Source: Alkanophaga liquidiphilum
Lineage (GTDB): Archaea; Halobacteriota; Syntropharchaeia; Alkanophagales; B39-G2
Direction: 5' to 3'
DNA: 20,554 nt
NCBI GenBank assembly: GCA_029259535.1
Contig: JAPHEF010000034.1
Location: 1 to 20,554, forward strand
Under the pieces are notes generated by a model. It had not been told where the DNA came from and searched no databases. It saw only the letters and a list, made by a program, of their open reading frames with translations. Numbering within the stretch: the first letter of the stretch is position 1; each line of letters starts with the position of its first letter. A program made the position numbers and the translations under genes. Shown in pieces: positions 14,038 through 20,554 of the stretch.

Positions 14038-15312
14038 ATGAGAGTGGACGTTGACGATAAAGAGATAAAGGCGGTTTCTGCAGAGGAGAGTGTGCCGCCG
14101 GAGAAACTGCTAAGGCTGCTTCGCTCTGGAAGAGTCGTTATCATGCGAAATTACCAGCGTGAGATCAGCCCGAAGGCGGTGGGAGAATGCGTGAGCACGA
14201 AGGTGAACGTGAACGTCGGCACGTCTAAGGATTACGTGAGCGTCGAAGAGGAGCTGGAGAAGGCGAGGGTCGCCGTGAACTACGGAGCGGACACCATAAT
14301 GGACTTATCTACGGGCGGCGACCTCGACGAAACACGACGACAGCTCTTAAAAGAGCTGAGCGTGCCCATAGGCACCGTCCCGATATACCAAGCGGCGTTA
14401 GAAGGTGAAAAACGCCCCGTCGTGGAAATGACCGAGGATGACATTTTCAACGCCATCACAAAACACGCAAAGGACGGCGTGGACTTCGTCACGATACATG
14501 CTGGCGTGAATCTTAATTCCTTAGAGCGGCTGCGCCGTAGCCGCCGTATCCTCGACGTAGTGAGCCGTGGTGGCTCTTTCCTCGTCGCGTGGATGATTCA
14601 TAATGAGAAGGAAAACCCCCTTTACAAAAATTACGATTACCTGCTGGAAATCGCCAAAGACTACAACCTGACTTTGAGTTTAGGCGACGGCTTACGACCA
14701 GGCTGCATCTCTGACGCTTCCGACCGTGCGAAGTTCACTGAGGTCATTCTACTCGGCGAGCTCGTTGAGAGAGCTCGGACGGCAGGTGTCCAAGTCATTG
14801 TCGAGGGTCCGGGACACGTCCCGCTCGACGAGATCGAGGCGGGCGTCAAGGTCATGAAGAGCGTTACCGACCACGCCCCGCTTTATCTCCTCGGTCCGCT
14901 TGTCACTGACATCGCCCCGGGCTACGACCATATTGTCGGTGCGATCGGCGGGAGCGTCGCCGGGATGTTCGGAGCAGACTTTCTCTGTATGGTCTCGCCG
15001 TCAGAACACTTAGCGCTTCCGACCATCGAGGACGTAAAAGAAGGGACCATCGTCACGAAAATCGCGGCGCACGTCGCCGACCTCGTCAAAAACGGGCAGC
15101 GGGAACGTGCAAGGAAGTTTGACGACGAAATGGCGCTCGCAAGGCGTAATCTTGATTGGGAGTCGCAGTTTAAACTCGCAATCGATAGCGAGAAAGCCCG
15201 TAGCATCAGAAAAAACCGCCCGTCGCAGAGCGATGCTTGCTCAATCTGCGGCGAGCTTTGCGCCATTAAAATCGTGAAGGAGGCACTTAGGAAAAGAGGG
15301 CATGAGCCTTAA
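14038..15312 (+). CDS. thiC: Phosphomethylpyrimidine synthase ThiC
   Basis: ThiC is a radical SAM enzyme that rearranges aminoimidazole ribotide into hydroxymethylpyrimidine phosphate for thiamine. The 424-residue protein is the short form common in archaea and many bacteria. Family signatures visible are VGTSKDYVSVEEELEKA, ADTIMDLSTGGDLDETR, DGVDFVTIHAGVN, LGDGLRPGC, IVEGPGHVPLDEIEAG, APLYLLGPLVTDIAPGYDHI and the C-terminal cluster motif CSICGELC (C401, C404, C408). The last spacing is CX2CX3C, one residue shorter than the CX2CX4C of the long bacterial form. ATG 14038 is chosen because the TATA-like box lies 25 bases upstream; the open frame from 13987 would start inside it. The stop overlaps the convergent ATPase gene by 4 bases. 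Confidence 0.97.
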   Translation: MRVDVDDKEIKAVSAEESVPPEKLLRLLRSGRVVIMRNYQREISPKAVGECVSTKVNVNVGTSKDYVSVEEELEKARVAVNYGADTIMDLSTGGDLDETRRQLLKELSVPIGTVPIYQAALEGEKRPVVEMTEDDIFNAITKHAKDGVDFVTIHAGVNLNSLERLRRSRRILDVVSRGGSFLVAWMIHNEKENPLYKNYDYLLEIAKDYNLTLSLGDGLRPGCISDASDRAKFTEVILLGELVERARTAGVQVIVEGPGHVPLDEIEAGVKVMKSVTDHAPLYLLGPLVTDIAPGYDHIVGAIGGSVAGMFGADFLCMVSPSEHLALPTIEDVKEGTIVTKIAAHVADLVKNGQRERARKFDDEMALARRNLDWESQFKLAIDSEKARSIRKNRPSQSDACSICGELCAIKIVKEALRKRGHEP

Positions 15313-16001
15313 AATACCTCAGTGCCTGTATGCACCTTTATGCCTTCAGAAGTTATGTCGTAGGGTTTTATCTCTCTGGAATGCCACGTGTTCCGCATCT
15401 TCACAATCTCTATGGCGAGCGTCGTCGGGGTCATGGCATCAGAACGGATGTAACGCAGGAGGATGACGCCGTCCACCGCATACTCCACAAGCCCATATTT
15501 TGAGACCATCGGGTTATCTTTGTCCGCCTCCGCAGTCAGCACGGCTGTCACGCCCAGCTCTTTCAGCGTTGCGCAGAACCTAAAGAGCGCAGATCGTCGA
15601 GCAGCGTCGTCATCGAAAAGCATCTCGAAAAGCGTTATCGAATCAACAACCAGCCTCTGCGCACCAAAAGCCGTTATAAGGGCTGGCAACTCGCTTTCAA
15701 TCCTTTCTATTGATGCTTTGAAGCTCGTGGGGCTTAGCTTCACCACCATGAAACTCTCTCTTAAATACTTTTCAAGGTCCAACCCGTAGTTTTTCCCGCT
15801 TAGCACAAGCTCCCGCTCACCGCTTTCGAAACTTATGAAAATGCACTTCTCGTTATTCACCAAGCCTGCGTGCGTGAACTGTAGGGCGAAAGTCGTTTTC
15901 CCGGTGCCATACGCGCCGAGGACGCAAACTATGTGCCTTTTAGGAATGCCCCCGCCAAGCATTTCGTCGAGTCCTTCGATGCCTGTGCTCAGCCGCTGCA
16001 T
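15309..16001 (-). CDS. KaiC/RAD55-like RecA-superfamily ATPase, intact Walker A
   Basis: This is a single-domain RecA-fold ATPase of the archaeal KaiC-like group, which includes ArlH and GvpD relatives that regulate motors, signalling or gene expression. From ATG 16001 it has 230 residues. It opens with RLSTGIEGLDEMLGGGIP and carries an intact Walker A, GAYGTGKTTF (K35), FESGERE with the likely catalytic E59, and Walker B RLVVDS (D120). The C-terminal half (AVDGVILLRY, EIVKMRNTWHS) is normal for the family. The start is uncertain: TTG 16061 or GTG 16016/16019 are in frame, and the TTG version would overlap the upstream ATPase gene by 11 bases. It is the third gene of a pilin-ATPase-ATPase set and meets thiC tail to tail with a 4-base overlap. 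Confidence 0.88.
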   Translation of the reverse strand: MQRLSTGIEGLDEMLGGGIPKRHIVCVLGAYGTGKTTFALQFTHAGLVNNEKCIFISFESGERELVLSGKNYGLDLEKYLRESFMVVKLSPTSFKASIERIESELPALITAFGAQRLVVDSITLFEMLFDDDAARRSALFRFCATLKELGVTAVLTAEADKDNPMVSKYGLVEYAVDGVILLRYIRSDAMTPTTLAIEIVKMRNTWHSREIKPYDITSEGIKVHTGTEVF

Positions 16002-16050
16002 ATCACGCTTCGCCACCACATAACGCAACCAAATCCACGAACCGCCCAAA

Positions 16051-16896
16051 CTACCTGCCAAGAACTTCTTTAATCTTACTTATCTCGAAGCCGCTCCTGC
16101 TCGTTATTTTGACTTCGAAGTTTGCGACGCCCTCGCTTTCGAGCTTCGGCATCAGCCCCCGGAGCTTGCGCACGTGCATTTCTCTTCGGCGTTGCGTCGT
16201 TCCAAATGCTTCCCATTTGAACACGAAAACGGCGTCAGCGCAGTCAGAAATCGCTTCCTCGCCACTCTTTTTAAGAACGTCCTTTGTGAGCAACCCGTAG
16301 AGCAGACGGGCGCCCTCGCCGAGCTTTAAGGCTCGCTGCACGCCTCGCAGAAATGCTAGCAAATCTTCCCATTTTATCCCATCGGGGCACATCGCAAGTG
16401 CCGTCAGCGAGTCGAAAATTATGAGGCATCGCTCCGTAACCTCGCTCAGCGCATCCGCAAGCGCCTCCAACAAGCTCCTTTCGCCTGCCATCAACCTTTC
16501 CACATCCTCTATCGAGAACTCTCTCGACAGCCACGAATACGGCACTATGGACTTCCTGAAATACTCCCTCGAAAAATCCATGAACCGCATGTTTTTTTCT
16601 AAAAATGCGCTATTTGCAATAGAAAACGACATATTAAGCTCGTTGAGAACGTCCTCCGCTGCCCTTGTCAACGACATGTAATATATCTTCTCAGGAAGCT
16701 GAAGCTCCGCACCGCCGCCAGCCGCAAGCTCTGGACTCTCGATGAGCTGCGAAAGCATCAAAGCGGAAGTGTAAGCGAACTCCTGATGCCCAGCTCCGTC
16801 TTCGCCGAGAAGCAGCACGAAGGCGCCTGCTGGCAACCCGCCGCCCAGAACGGTGTCTAACGATAAAATTCCAGTCGGAATGAGTTTCTCTCCCAT
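16051..16896 (-). CDS. RecA/KaiC-like ATPase homologue with degenerate Walker A
   Basis: The 281-residue protein has the KaiC-like frame. IPTGILSLDTVLGGGLPAG is followed by a P-loop position reading GEDGAGHQEF, where the essential Walker A lysine is replaced by H37 and the following Ser/Thr by Q38. The Walker B strand LIIFDSLTALA (D162) remains. ATP hydrolysis of the usual type is therefore doubtful. I recall haloarchaeal proteins labelled HTR-like with a similar GAGxxEF loop, so this may be a real subfamily rather than a decayed gene. The frame is intact and the ribosome binding site AGAGGGGTG lies just before ATG 16896, which is preferred over an in-frame start at 16932. It follows the pilin gene by 38 bases and may pair with the intact ATPase downstream. 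Confidence 0.85.
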   Translation of the reverse strand: MGEKLIPTGILSLDTVLGGGLPAGAFVLLLGEDGAGHQEFAYTSALMLSQLIESPELAAGGGAELQLPEKIYYMSLTRAAEDVLNELNMSFSIANSAFLEKNMRFMDFSREYFRKSIVPYSWLSREFSIEDVERLMAGERSLLEALADALSEVTERCLIIFDSLTALAMCPDGIKWEDLLAFLRGVQRALKLGEGARLLYGLLTKDVLKKSGEEAISDCADAVFVFKWEAFGTTQRRREMHVRKLRGLMPKLESEGVANFEVKITSRSGFEISKIKEVLGR

Positions 16897-16934
16897 AAAC
16901 ACCCCTCTAAAAATAGGGGAAAGGGCAAGCAAGC

Positions 16935-17438
16935 TTAAGCGGTCGCCTCCAGCGACGCTATCAACTGTCCCGTATCCTTATCTATTATCCTGACGTAGAC
17001 CGTGTCGCCGGACTCGAAATCGCAACCATTGTCGTCGGAGAGGTCACGTAGAGTGGCACCATTGAGCTTTATCCAACCACCGTCGAGGTCGAGCTCCAGT
17101 TGATCGCCAGCTTCAAACCACGTGACGGCGTCGTCGGCAGGGTCCCACTCACGCCTCGTGTCCCCCTCGCCCCACGCTACGACCTTTGCTTTGTTCAGGT
17201 TTATCCTGTCACCACCCTGATGTTCCACGTATATCCGCTCGTTGGCTTCGTCAACGTTCGTGATTGCCATAGAAGCCTGTGGTGCCGCTTCTGGCTTCTT
17301 CATGCCGAGGACGAAAACGCCGATGGTCGCCGCCATGATGACTGTAATCACCAGCAGTATGAGGACGCCAACGACAGGCGAGACTGCCTGCTTGCCCCCG
17401 ATCGTCTTTCCAATTTTTTCTACTTTATTTACAATCAT
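16935..17438 (-). CDS. Archaeal type IV pilin (DUF1628/Pilin_N family)
   Basis: This is a secreted pilin subunit. From ATG 17438 it has 167 residues: a short basic leader, then GGKQAVSPVVGVLILLVITV, a class III signal with likely prepilin peptidase cleavage after G15, and one hydrophobic helix (about 20-45) that both anchors and builds the filament core. VSPVVGV is the hallmark of archaeal pilins of the DUF1628 group. The rest is a beta-rich acidic domain with a single Cys. The longer open frame from 17609 is rejected because it would bury the signal in an internal position and overlap the divergent ATPase gene. It is divergent from the pilus motor ATPase and upstream of two RecA-like ATPases. 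Confidence 0.92.
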   Translation of the reverse strand: MIVNKVEKIGKTIGGKQAVSPVVGVLILLVITVIMAATIGVFVLGMKKPEAAPQASMAITNVDEANERIYVEHQGGDRINLNKAKVVAWGEGDTRREWDPADDAVTWFEAGDQLELDLDGGWIKLNGATLRDLSDDNGCDFESGDTVYVRIIDKDTGQLIASLEATA

Positions 17439-17450
17439 CGTTAAGAACTG

Positions 17451-17463
17451 TGGGATAATCCCA
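17451..17463. promoter_or_regulatory. Perfect 13-base palindrome in the divergent pilus promoter region (candidate operator)
   Basis: TGGGATAATCCCA has 6-base arms around a single central base. It lies 12 bases upstream of the pilin ATG, near the transcript start predicted from the TATA-like GTTTAAAAC at 17481-17489. That is where a repressor would block pilin transcription. No regulator gene is adjacent, so the binding protein is unknown. Confidence 0.45.
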
Positions 17464-17480
17464 TAATAACAGTATCTGAC

Positions 17481-17489
17481 GTTTAAAAC
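17481..17489 (-). promoter_or_regulatory. Candidate pilin TATA box
   Basis: GTTTAAAAC lies about 43-51 bases upstream of the pilin ATG, read on the - strand. It would place the transcript start near 17457, within the palindrome. No good ribosome binding site is seen before the pilin start. Confidence 0.4.
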
Positions 17490-17530
17490 ATTGTTAGAAT
17501 TAGTTGAAAAAAAGTTTTCAAAGACACATA

Positions 17531-17542
17531 AAAAAATATTTT
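17531..17542 (+). promoter_or_regulatory. Candidate TATA box of the pilus motor operon
   Basis: AAAAAATATTTT lies 21-32 bases before the GTG start at 17563, which fits a leaderless transcript. The base composition here is generally AT-rich, so the exact box is uncertain. Confidence 0.45.
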
Positions 17543-17562
17543 CGTGTCGCCTAACGCTTATT

Positions 17563-19116
17563 GTGGCACTGAAGCTCCCTTTTAGAAAAAAGCAACTCCC
17601 TGAAGCCACCGTTGGTAGTATTAATAATGGTGAGCATGTTACATCCCACCCTCCTCTTCCCGAGTGTTACATAGAGGTGGAGAGGTATTGTGTGGAGAAA
17701 CCATTTGCGGAGGTCCGCATCTTTTATAGTGGCGACGAGTATTTTTACGTCGTCGAGGAGCCGGCATTGAGCCGGCTAGAGCGGGCATTGCTTGAGCGTA
17801 TAGATGAGGATTTACGGGATGTCCTGATAACTGAGGATATTGAAGGCGATAAGGAAGAAGCACTGCGTGAGAAGGTGAAGGAATTCTTGCGCAGTTATAA
17901 AGTGCCGCTCGGCGACGCCGCCTTCCAGCGCATCTTCTATTACATAAAAAGGGACTACCTCGGCTTCGGGAAGATAAATGCGTTAATGCGAGACCCCAAC
18001 ATCGAAGACATTTCATGCAACGGCGCCGGAATCCCGGTCTTCATCTATCATCGGAAATATGAGAACGTGAAGACGAACATAGTGTTTGACGAGGAGGAGT
18101 TGGACGTTTTCGTGATGCGGCTGGCGCAGCGTGGCGGTCGCCACCTCTCCTTTGGCAAGCCGATGGTGCAGGCGACGCTCCCCGGCGGCTCTCGGCTGCA
18201 GGCGACGCTCGGGCGTGAAATTTCGCCTCGTGGCAGTTCATTCGTCATAAGGAAGTTCAGAGAGATACCTTTTACCCCGGTGGACCTCATGAGATTCAAG
18301 ACGTTCTCGGCGGACATGCTGGCGTATCTCTGGCTCGCCATCGAGAACCGGCGCAGCATGCTCGTCTGCGGCGGCACCGCTTCCGGGAAAACTTCGACGC
18401 TGAATGCCCTTTCGCTTTTCATCCCGTCGAACTCCAAAATCGTAACGATTGAAGATACGAGAGAGTTGACGCTGTATCACGAGAACTGGATTGCAGGACT
18501 CACGAGGGAGAGCGCCGCCGCTGACGGGCGTGGCGAGATTACGATGTTCGACCTGTTGAAGGCAGCGTTGCGGCAGCGTCCGGAATGCATCATCGTCGGC
18601 GAGATTCGGGGAGAGGAGGCATTAACGCTGTTTCAAGCGATGAGCACCGGACATACCGCTTACTCAACGATGCACGCCGGCGACGTCCAAGAGGCGGTGA
18701 GCCGCCTCGAAAACGAGCCGATAAACGTGCCGGGCGTCATGCTCCAAGCGCTTGACGTCATGCTCGTGCAGGGCTTCGCCATCATCGAGGGACGTAGAGT
18801 GCGACGCTGCAAGAGCATAGTGGAGTTCGTCGGGCTCGACCCGAGAACGAACAACATTAGGATAAACGAGACATACCGCTGGGTCCCAGCAAAGGATGAG
18901 TTCGAGCAGGTAGCGCCGTCAAAAGTCCTTGAGGGGATTGCAGAGGAGCGAGGTTGGAGCCCCTTGGAGCTGAACAAGGAGCTATTGAACAGGAAAAAGA
19001 TTCTTGAATACATGCTCAGGGAGGACATTTCTGATTACCGTGGAATAGCGAAGCTCGTGCGGGCTTACCACACGAATCCTGAGGAGGTGCTGTCGAGAGT
19101 TGAAGCTAAGGCTTGA
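17563..19116 (+). CDS. Type II/IV secretion ATPase, TadA/CpaF-like archaeal pilus motor
   Basis: This hexameric ATPase of the VirB11/GspE superfamily powers pilus assembly at the cytoplasmic face of the membrane. From GTG 17563 it has 517 residues: a variable N-terminal part, then an N-terminal domain with FGKINALMRDPNIEDISCNG, and the RecA core. The core holds Walker A GGTASGKTST (K276), the Asp box TIEDTREL (297-300), Walker B IIVGEIRGEEAL (E347) and the His box STGHTAYSTMHAG (H364, H371). All catalytic parts are intact. No ATG lies in the N-terminal region. GTG 17563 is preferred over TTG 17491 because of the TATA-like box. The downstream TadC-like gene overlaps its end, so the two form the motor-platform pair. 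The divergent pilin is the likely substrate. Confidence 0.94.
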   Translation: MALKLPFRKKQLPEATVGSINNGEHVTSHPPLPECYIEVERYCVEKPFAEVRIFYSGDEYFYVVEEPALSRLERALLERIDEDLRDVLITEDIEGDKEEALREKVKEFLRSYKVPLGDAAFQRIFYYIKRDYLGFGKINALMRDPNIEDISCNGAGIPVFIYHRKYENVKTNIVFDEEELDVFVMRLAQRGGRHLSFGKPMVQATLPGGSRLQATLGREISPRGSSFVIRKFREIPFTPVDLMRFKTFSADMLAYLWLAIENRRSMLVCGGTASGKTSTLNALSLFIPSNSKIVTIEDTRELTLYHENWIAGLTRESAAADGRGEITMFDLLKAALRQRPECIIVGEIRGEEALTLFQAMSTGHTAYSTMHAGDVQEAVSRLENEPINVPGVMLQALDVMLVQGFAIIEGRRVRRCKSIVEFVGLDPRTNNIRINETYRWVPAKDEFEQVAPSKVLEGIAEERGWSPLELNKELLNRKKILEYMLREDISDYRGIAKLVRAYHTNPEEVLSRVEAKA

Positions 19117-20554
19117 ATTTGCTTTTTTGAGGCGGCGGGACGAAGCCGAAATCGTGGAGCGGCTGCGCAGGAGCAAAAGGAAAAGCAGCGACTACTATCA
19201 ACTTCTAAAAAGCCTGCGCATGGCAAGAATTGGAAAAACTGTAGATGAATACGTCAAGCTTGCCCTGCTCAGCGCTGTCGCCGCCGGCGCCGCCGGTGCG
19301 GCGCTCGGCGTGCTGCTCTCAGACATTGTCACCGATATCCTCGGGCTCTTCGGCGTCTTCCTCGCAATATTCTTCTTCACGATACTCTTCTCGTTCTTGA
19401 CATACGTTTTAATTCTTGGCTACCCGTCGTTCGTTGCGAACATACGACGCTCGAAGATAGATGTGGCGCTGCCGCACGCCGTCGCTTTCATGTATGCATT
19501 AAGTCTCGGCGGGCTAAGCCTCGTCCGTATCTTCGAGGCGCTCGGTGAGCATGAAGGCATTTACGGTGAGGTTTCTAAGGAGGCGAGAGCGCTCGTCCGC
19601 AACGTGAATTACTTCGGCAGCGACATCACAACGGCGCTTAAAAATCTAGCTGAGATAACGCCGTCTGAAAAATTCAAAGATTTTCTTGAGGGCCTGCGCT
19701 CAGTGGTCGGGAGCGGCGGCGACCTTTCAGAGTTTCTGCTAATGAAAACGAAGCAGTATCAGGAGGGGGCGGTGCGTGACCAGAAAATCTTTTTGAACAC
19801 GCTCGGCTTGCTCTCAGAAGTCTACGTCACGGGGCTTGTCGCCGGCGTCCTCTTCATGATTATAATTTTGGTGATGTTGGAGATGATGACGCCCGGCTAC
19901 CTCACGTTCGTCTACGCCGTCGTGTATCTCGGGCTGCCACTTGGCACCGCGATGTTCGTTACGCTGCTCAGAACCCTCGCTTTCAAAACAGAAACTCCCG
20001 TCGGGGAAATTCTCGAGGAGGCAGCGAAAGATAGACTCATGAGTGTGCCGCTGCGACAAGATGGTGGGGAGTACGACGCCCATATTGCGGAAGCTTTGAG
20101 GAAATACAAGCTGAGAAAGAAATTAGCAGTGCTCAAAAGACCTATAAGCCACTTGTTTGAAAACCCGCGGCACGTCTTTTTCGTGAGCGTGCCCGCGAGC
20201 ATTATTTACGCACTTTTATGCATGTGGACATCCTCAGCGCCGCTTATTGACTTTTTAAACGCCCAGATAGTGTATATATTGCTCATAGCGCTCGTGCCAT
20301 TTTCCGTCTTTTACGAAATACGGCAGAGGTGGAGGAAAAAAGTGGAGGATGCTATGCCTGACTTTTTAAGAGGGATAGAAAGCACGACCGAGGTAGGGAT
20401 TTCGCTTGCGGACTCAGTGAAAATATTGTCAAAGCAGAACGTCGGCGTGCTGACCGAGGAAGTTAAGAAAATGCGGCGTGACTTGGAGTGGGGCGCCCTG
20501 ATTTCAGAGGCGTTTTCGAGGTTTGAGCGGCGGCTGCGGTTGCCTTCCGTCTCG
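19100..20554 (+). CDS. TadC/ArlJ-like pilus assembly membrane platform protein (partial, runs off the window)
   Basis: This is the polytopic platform protein that partners the motor ATPase during pilus assembly. The frame stays open for 485 codons to the window end. It has a basic cytoplasmic start (RRSKRKSSDYYQLLKSL), paired membrane segments (LALLSAVAAGAAGAALG, FLAIFFFTILFSFLTYVLIL), then a first T2SSF-type cytoplasmic domain (about 110-210) with IDVALPHAVAFMYALSLGG and GSGGDLSEFLL. Two further membrane segments, a linker, another membrane pair, and a second T2SSF domain beginning VEDAMPDFLRGIESTTEVGISL follow. This doubled layout is normal for archaeal TadC/ArlJ proteins. TTG 19100 has a GGAGGTG site 10 bases upstream and overlaps the ATPase stop by 17 bases; ATG 19220 is the first in-frame ATG and is a weaker choice. 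Confidence 0.9.
   Translation, partial: MKLRLEFAFLRRRDEAEIVERLRRSKRKSSDYYQLLKSLRMARIGKTVDEYVKLALLSAVAAGAAGAALGVLLSDIVTDILGLFGVFLAIFFFTILFSFLTYVLILGYPSFVANIRRSKIDVALPHAVAFMYALSLGGLSLVRIFEALGEHEGIYGEVSKEARALVRNVNYFGSDITTALKNLAEITPSEKFKDFLEGLRSVVGSGGDLSEFLLMKTKQYQEGAVRDQKIFLNTLGLLSEVYVTGLVAGVLFMIIILVMLEMMTPGYLTFVYAVVYLGLPLGTAMFVTLLRTLAFKTETPVGEILEEAAKDRLMSVPLRQDGGEYDAHIAEALRKYKLRKKLAVLKRPISHLFENPRHVFFVSVPASIIYALLCMWTSSAPLIDFLNAQIVYILLIALVPFSVFYEIRQRWRKKVEDAMPDFLRGIESTTEVGISLADSVKILSKQNVGVLTEEVKKMRRDLEWGALISEAFSRFERRLRLPSVS

Noticed and set aside
17439..17609. Long N-terminal extension of the pilin to 17609
   Set aside because: It would place the prepilin signal 57 residues deeper and run across the divergent ATPase promoter and start.

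Overview
The window looks like part of a euryarchaeal chromosome, placed here from gene content alone. Archaea-specific or archaea-typical genes include an AglB/STT3 oligosaccharyltransferase, a Ser-His-Asp type signal peptidase, a free-standing Bud32 kinase, a pilin with the QAVSPVVG archaeal N-terminus, a TadA/TadC-type archaeal pilus motor, RecA/KaiC-like ATPases and a thiolase-DUF35 pair. Start regions also look archaeal, with TATA-like boxes about 25-40 bases before starts, short leaders, GGTGG-type ribosome binding sites and T-rich gene ends. The mix of thiolase, DUF35 and crotonase genes would suit an Archaeoglobus-like or alkane/fatty-acid-metabolising lineage, but that is only a guess.

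Region 1 (23-6760, + strand) is a tightly packed run: aglB, signal peptidase, an unrecognised 132-aa protein, a multi-membrane Gpi18-like glycosyltransferase, a two-CBS-domain protein and an iron-sulfur flavoprotein. The first five genes overlap or nearly abut, so surface-protein N-glycosylation, signal-peptide removal and sugar transfer are probably co-expressed.

Region 2 (6800-10853) is tRNA and sulfur related: bud32 (KEOPS, - strand), then truA and a cysteine desulfurase (nifS/iscS), which overlap. Between bud32 and truA lies an AT-rich island (about 7487-8760). It holds three copies of a 31-base repeat separated by two identical 36-base segments, followed by a nuclease of the Exo5/Cas4-like PD-(D/E)XK iron-sulfur class. 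This is the clearest accessory segment in the window.

Region 3 (11215-13752) is acyl-CoA chemistry: a thiolase with its DUF35 partner, then an enoyl-CoA hydratase family gene. The two units have very similar promoter and ribosome-binding layouts, and each ends in T-runs.

Region 4 (14038-15312) is thiC for thiamine pyrimidine synthesis, preceded by a 285-base gene-free leader region.

Region 5 (15309-20554) is a divergent type IV pilus locus. On the - strand a pilin is followed by two RecA/KaiC-like ATPases, one with an intact and one with a degenerate Walker A motif. On the + strand a TadA-family secretion ATPase is followed by a TadC/ArlJ-like membrane platform protein that runs off the window end. 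A perfect 13-base palindrome sits between the two divergent transcripts.

No rRNA, tRNA, complete insertion sequence or cas operon was found.
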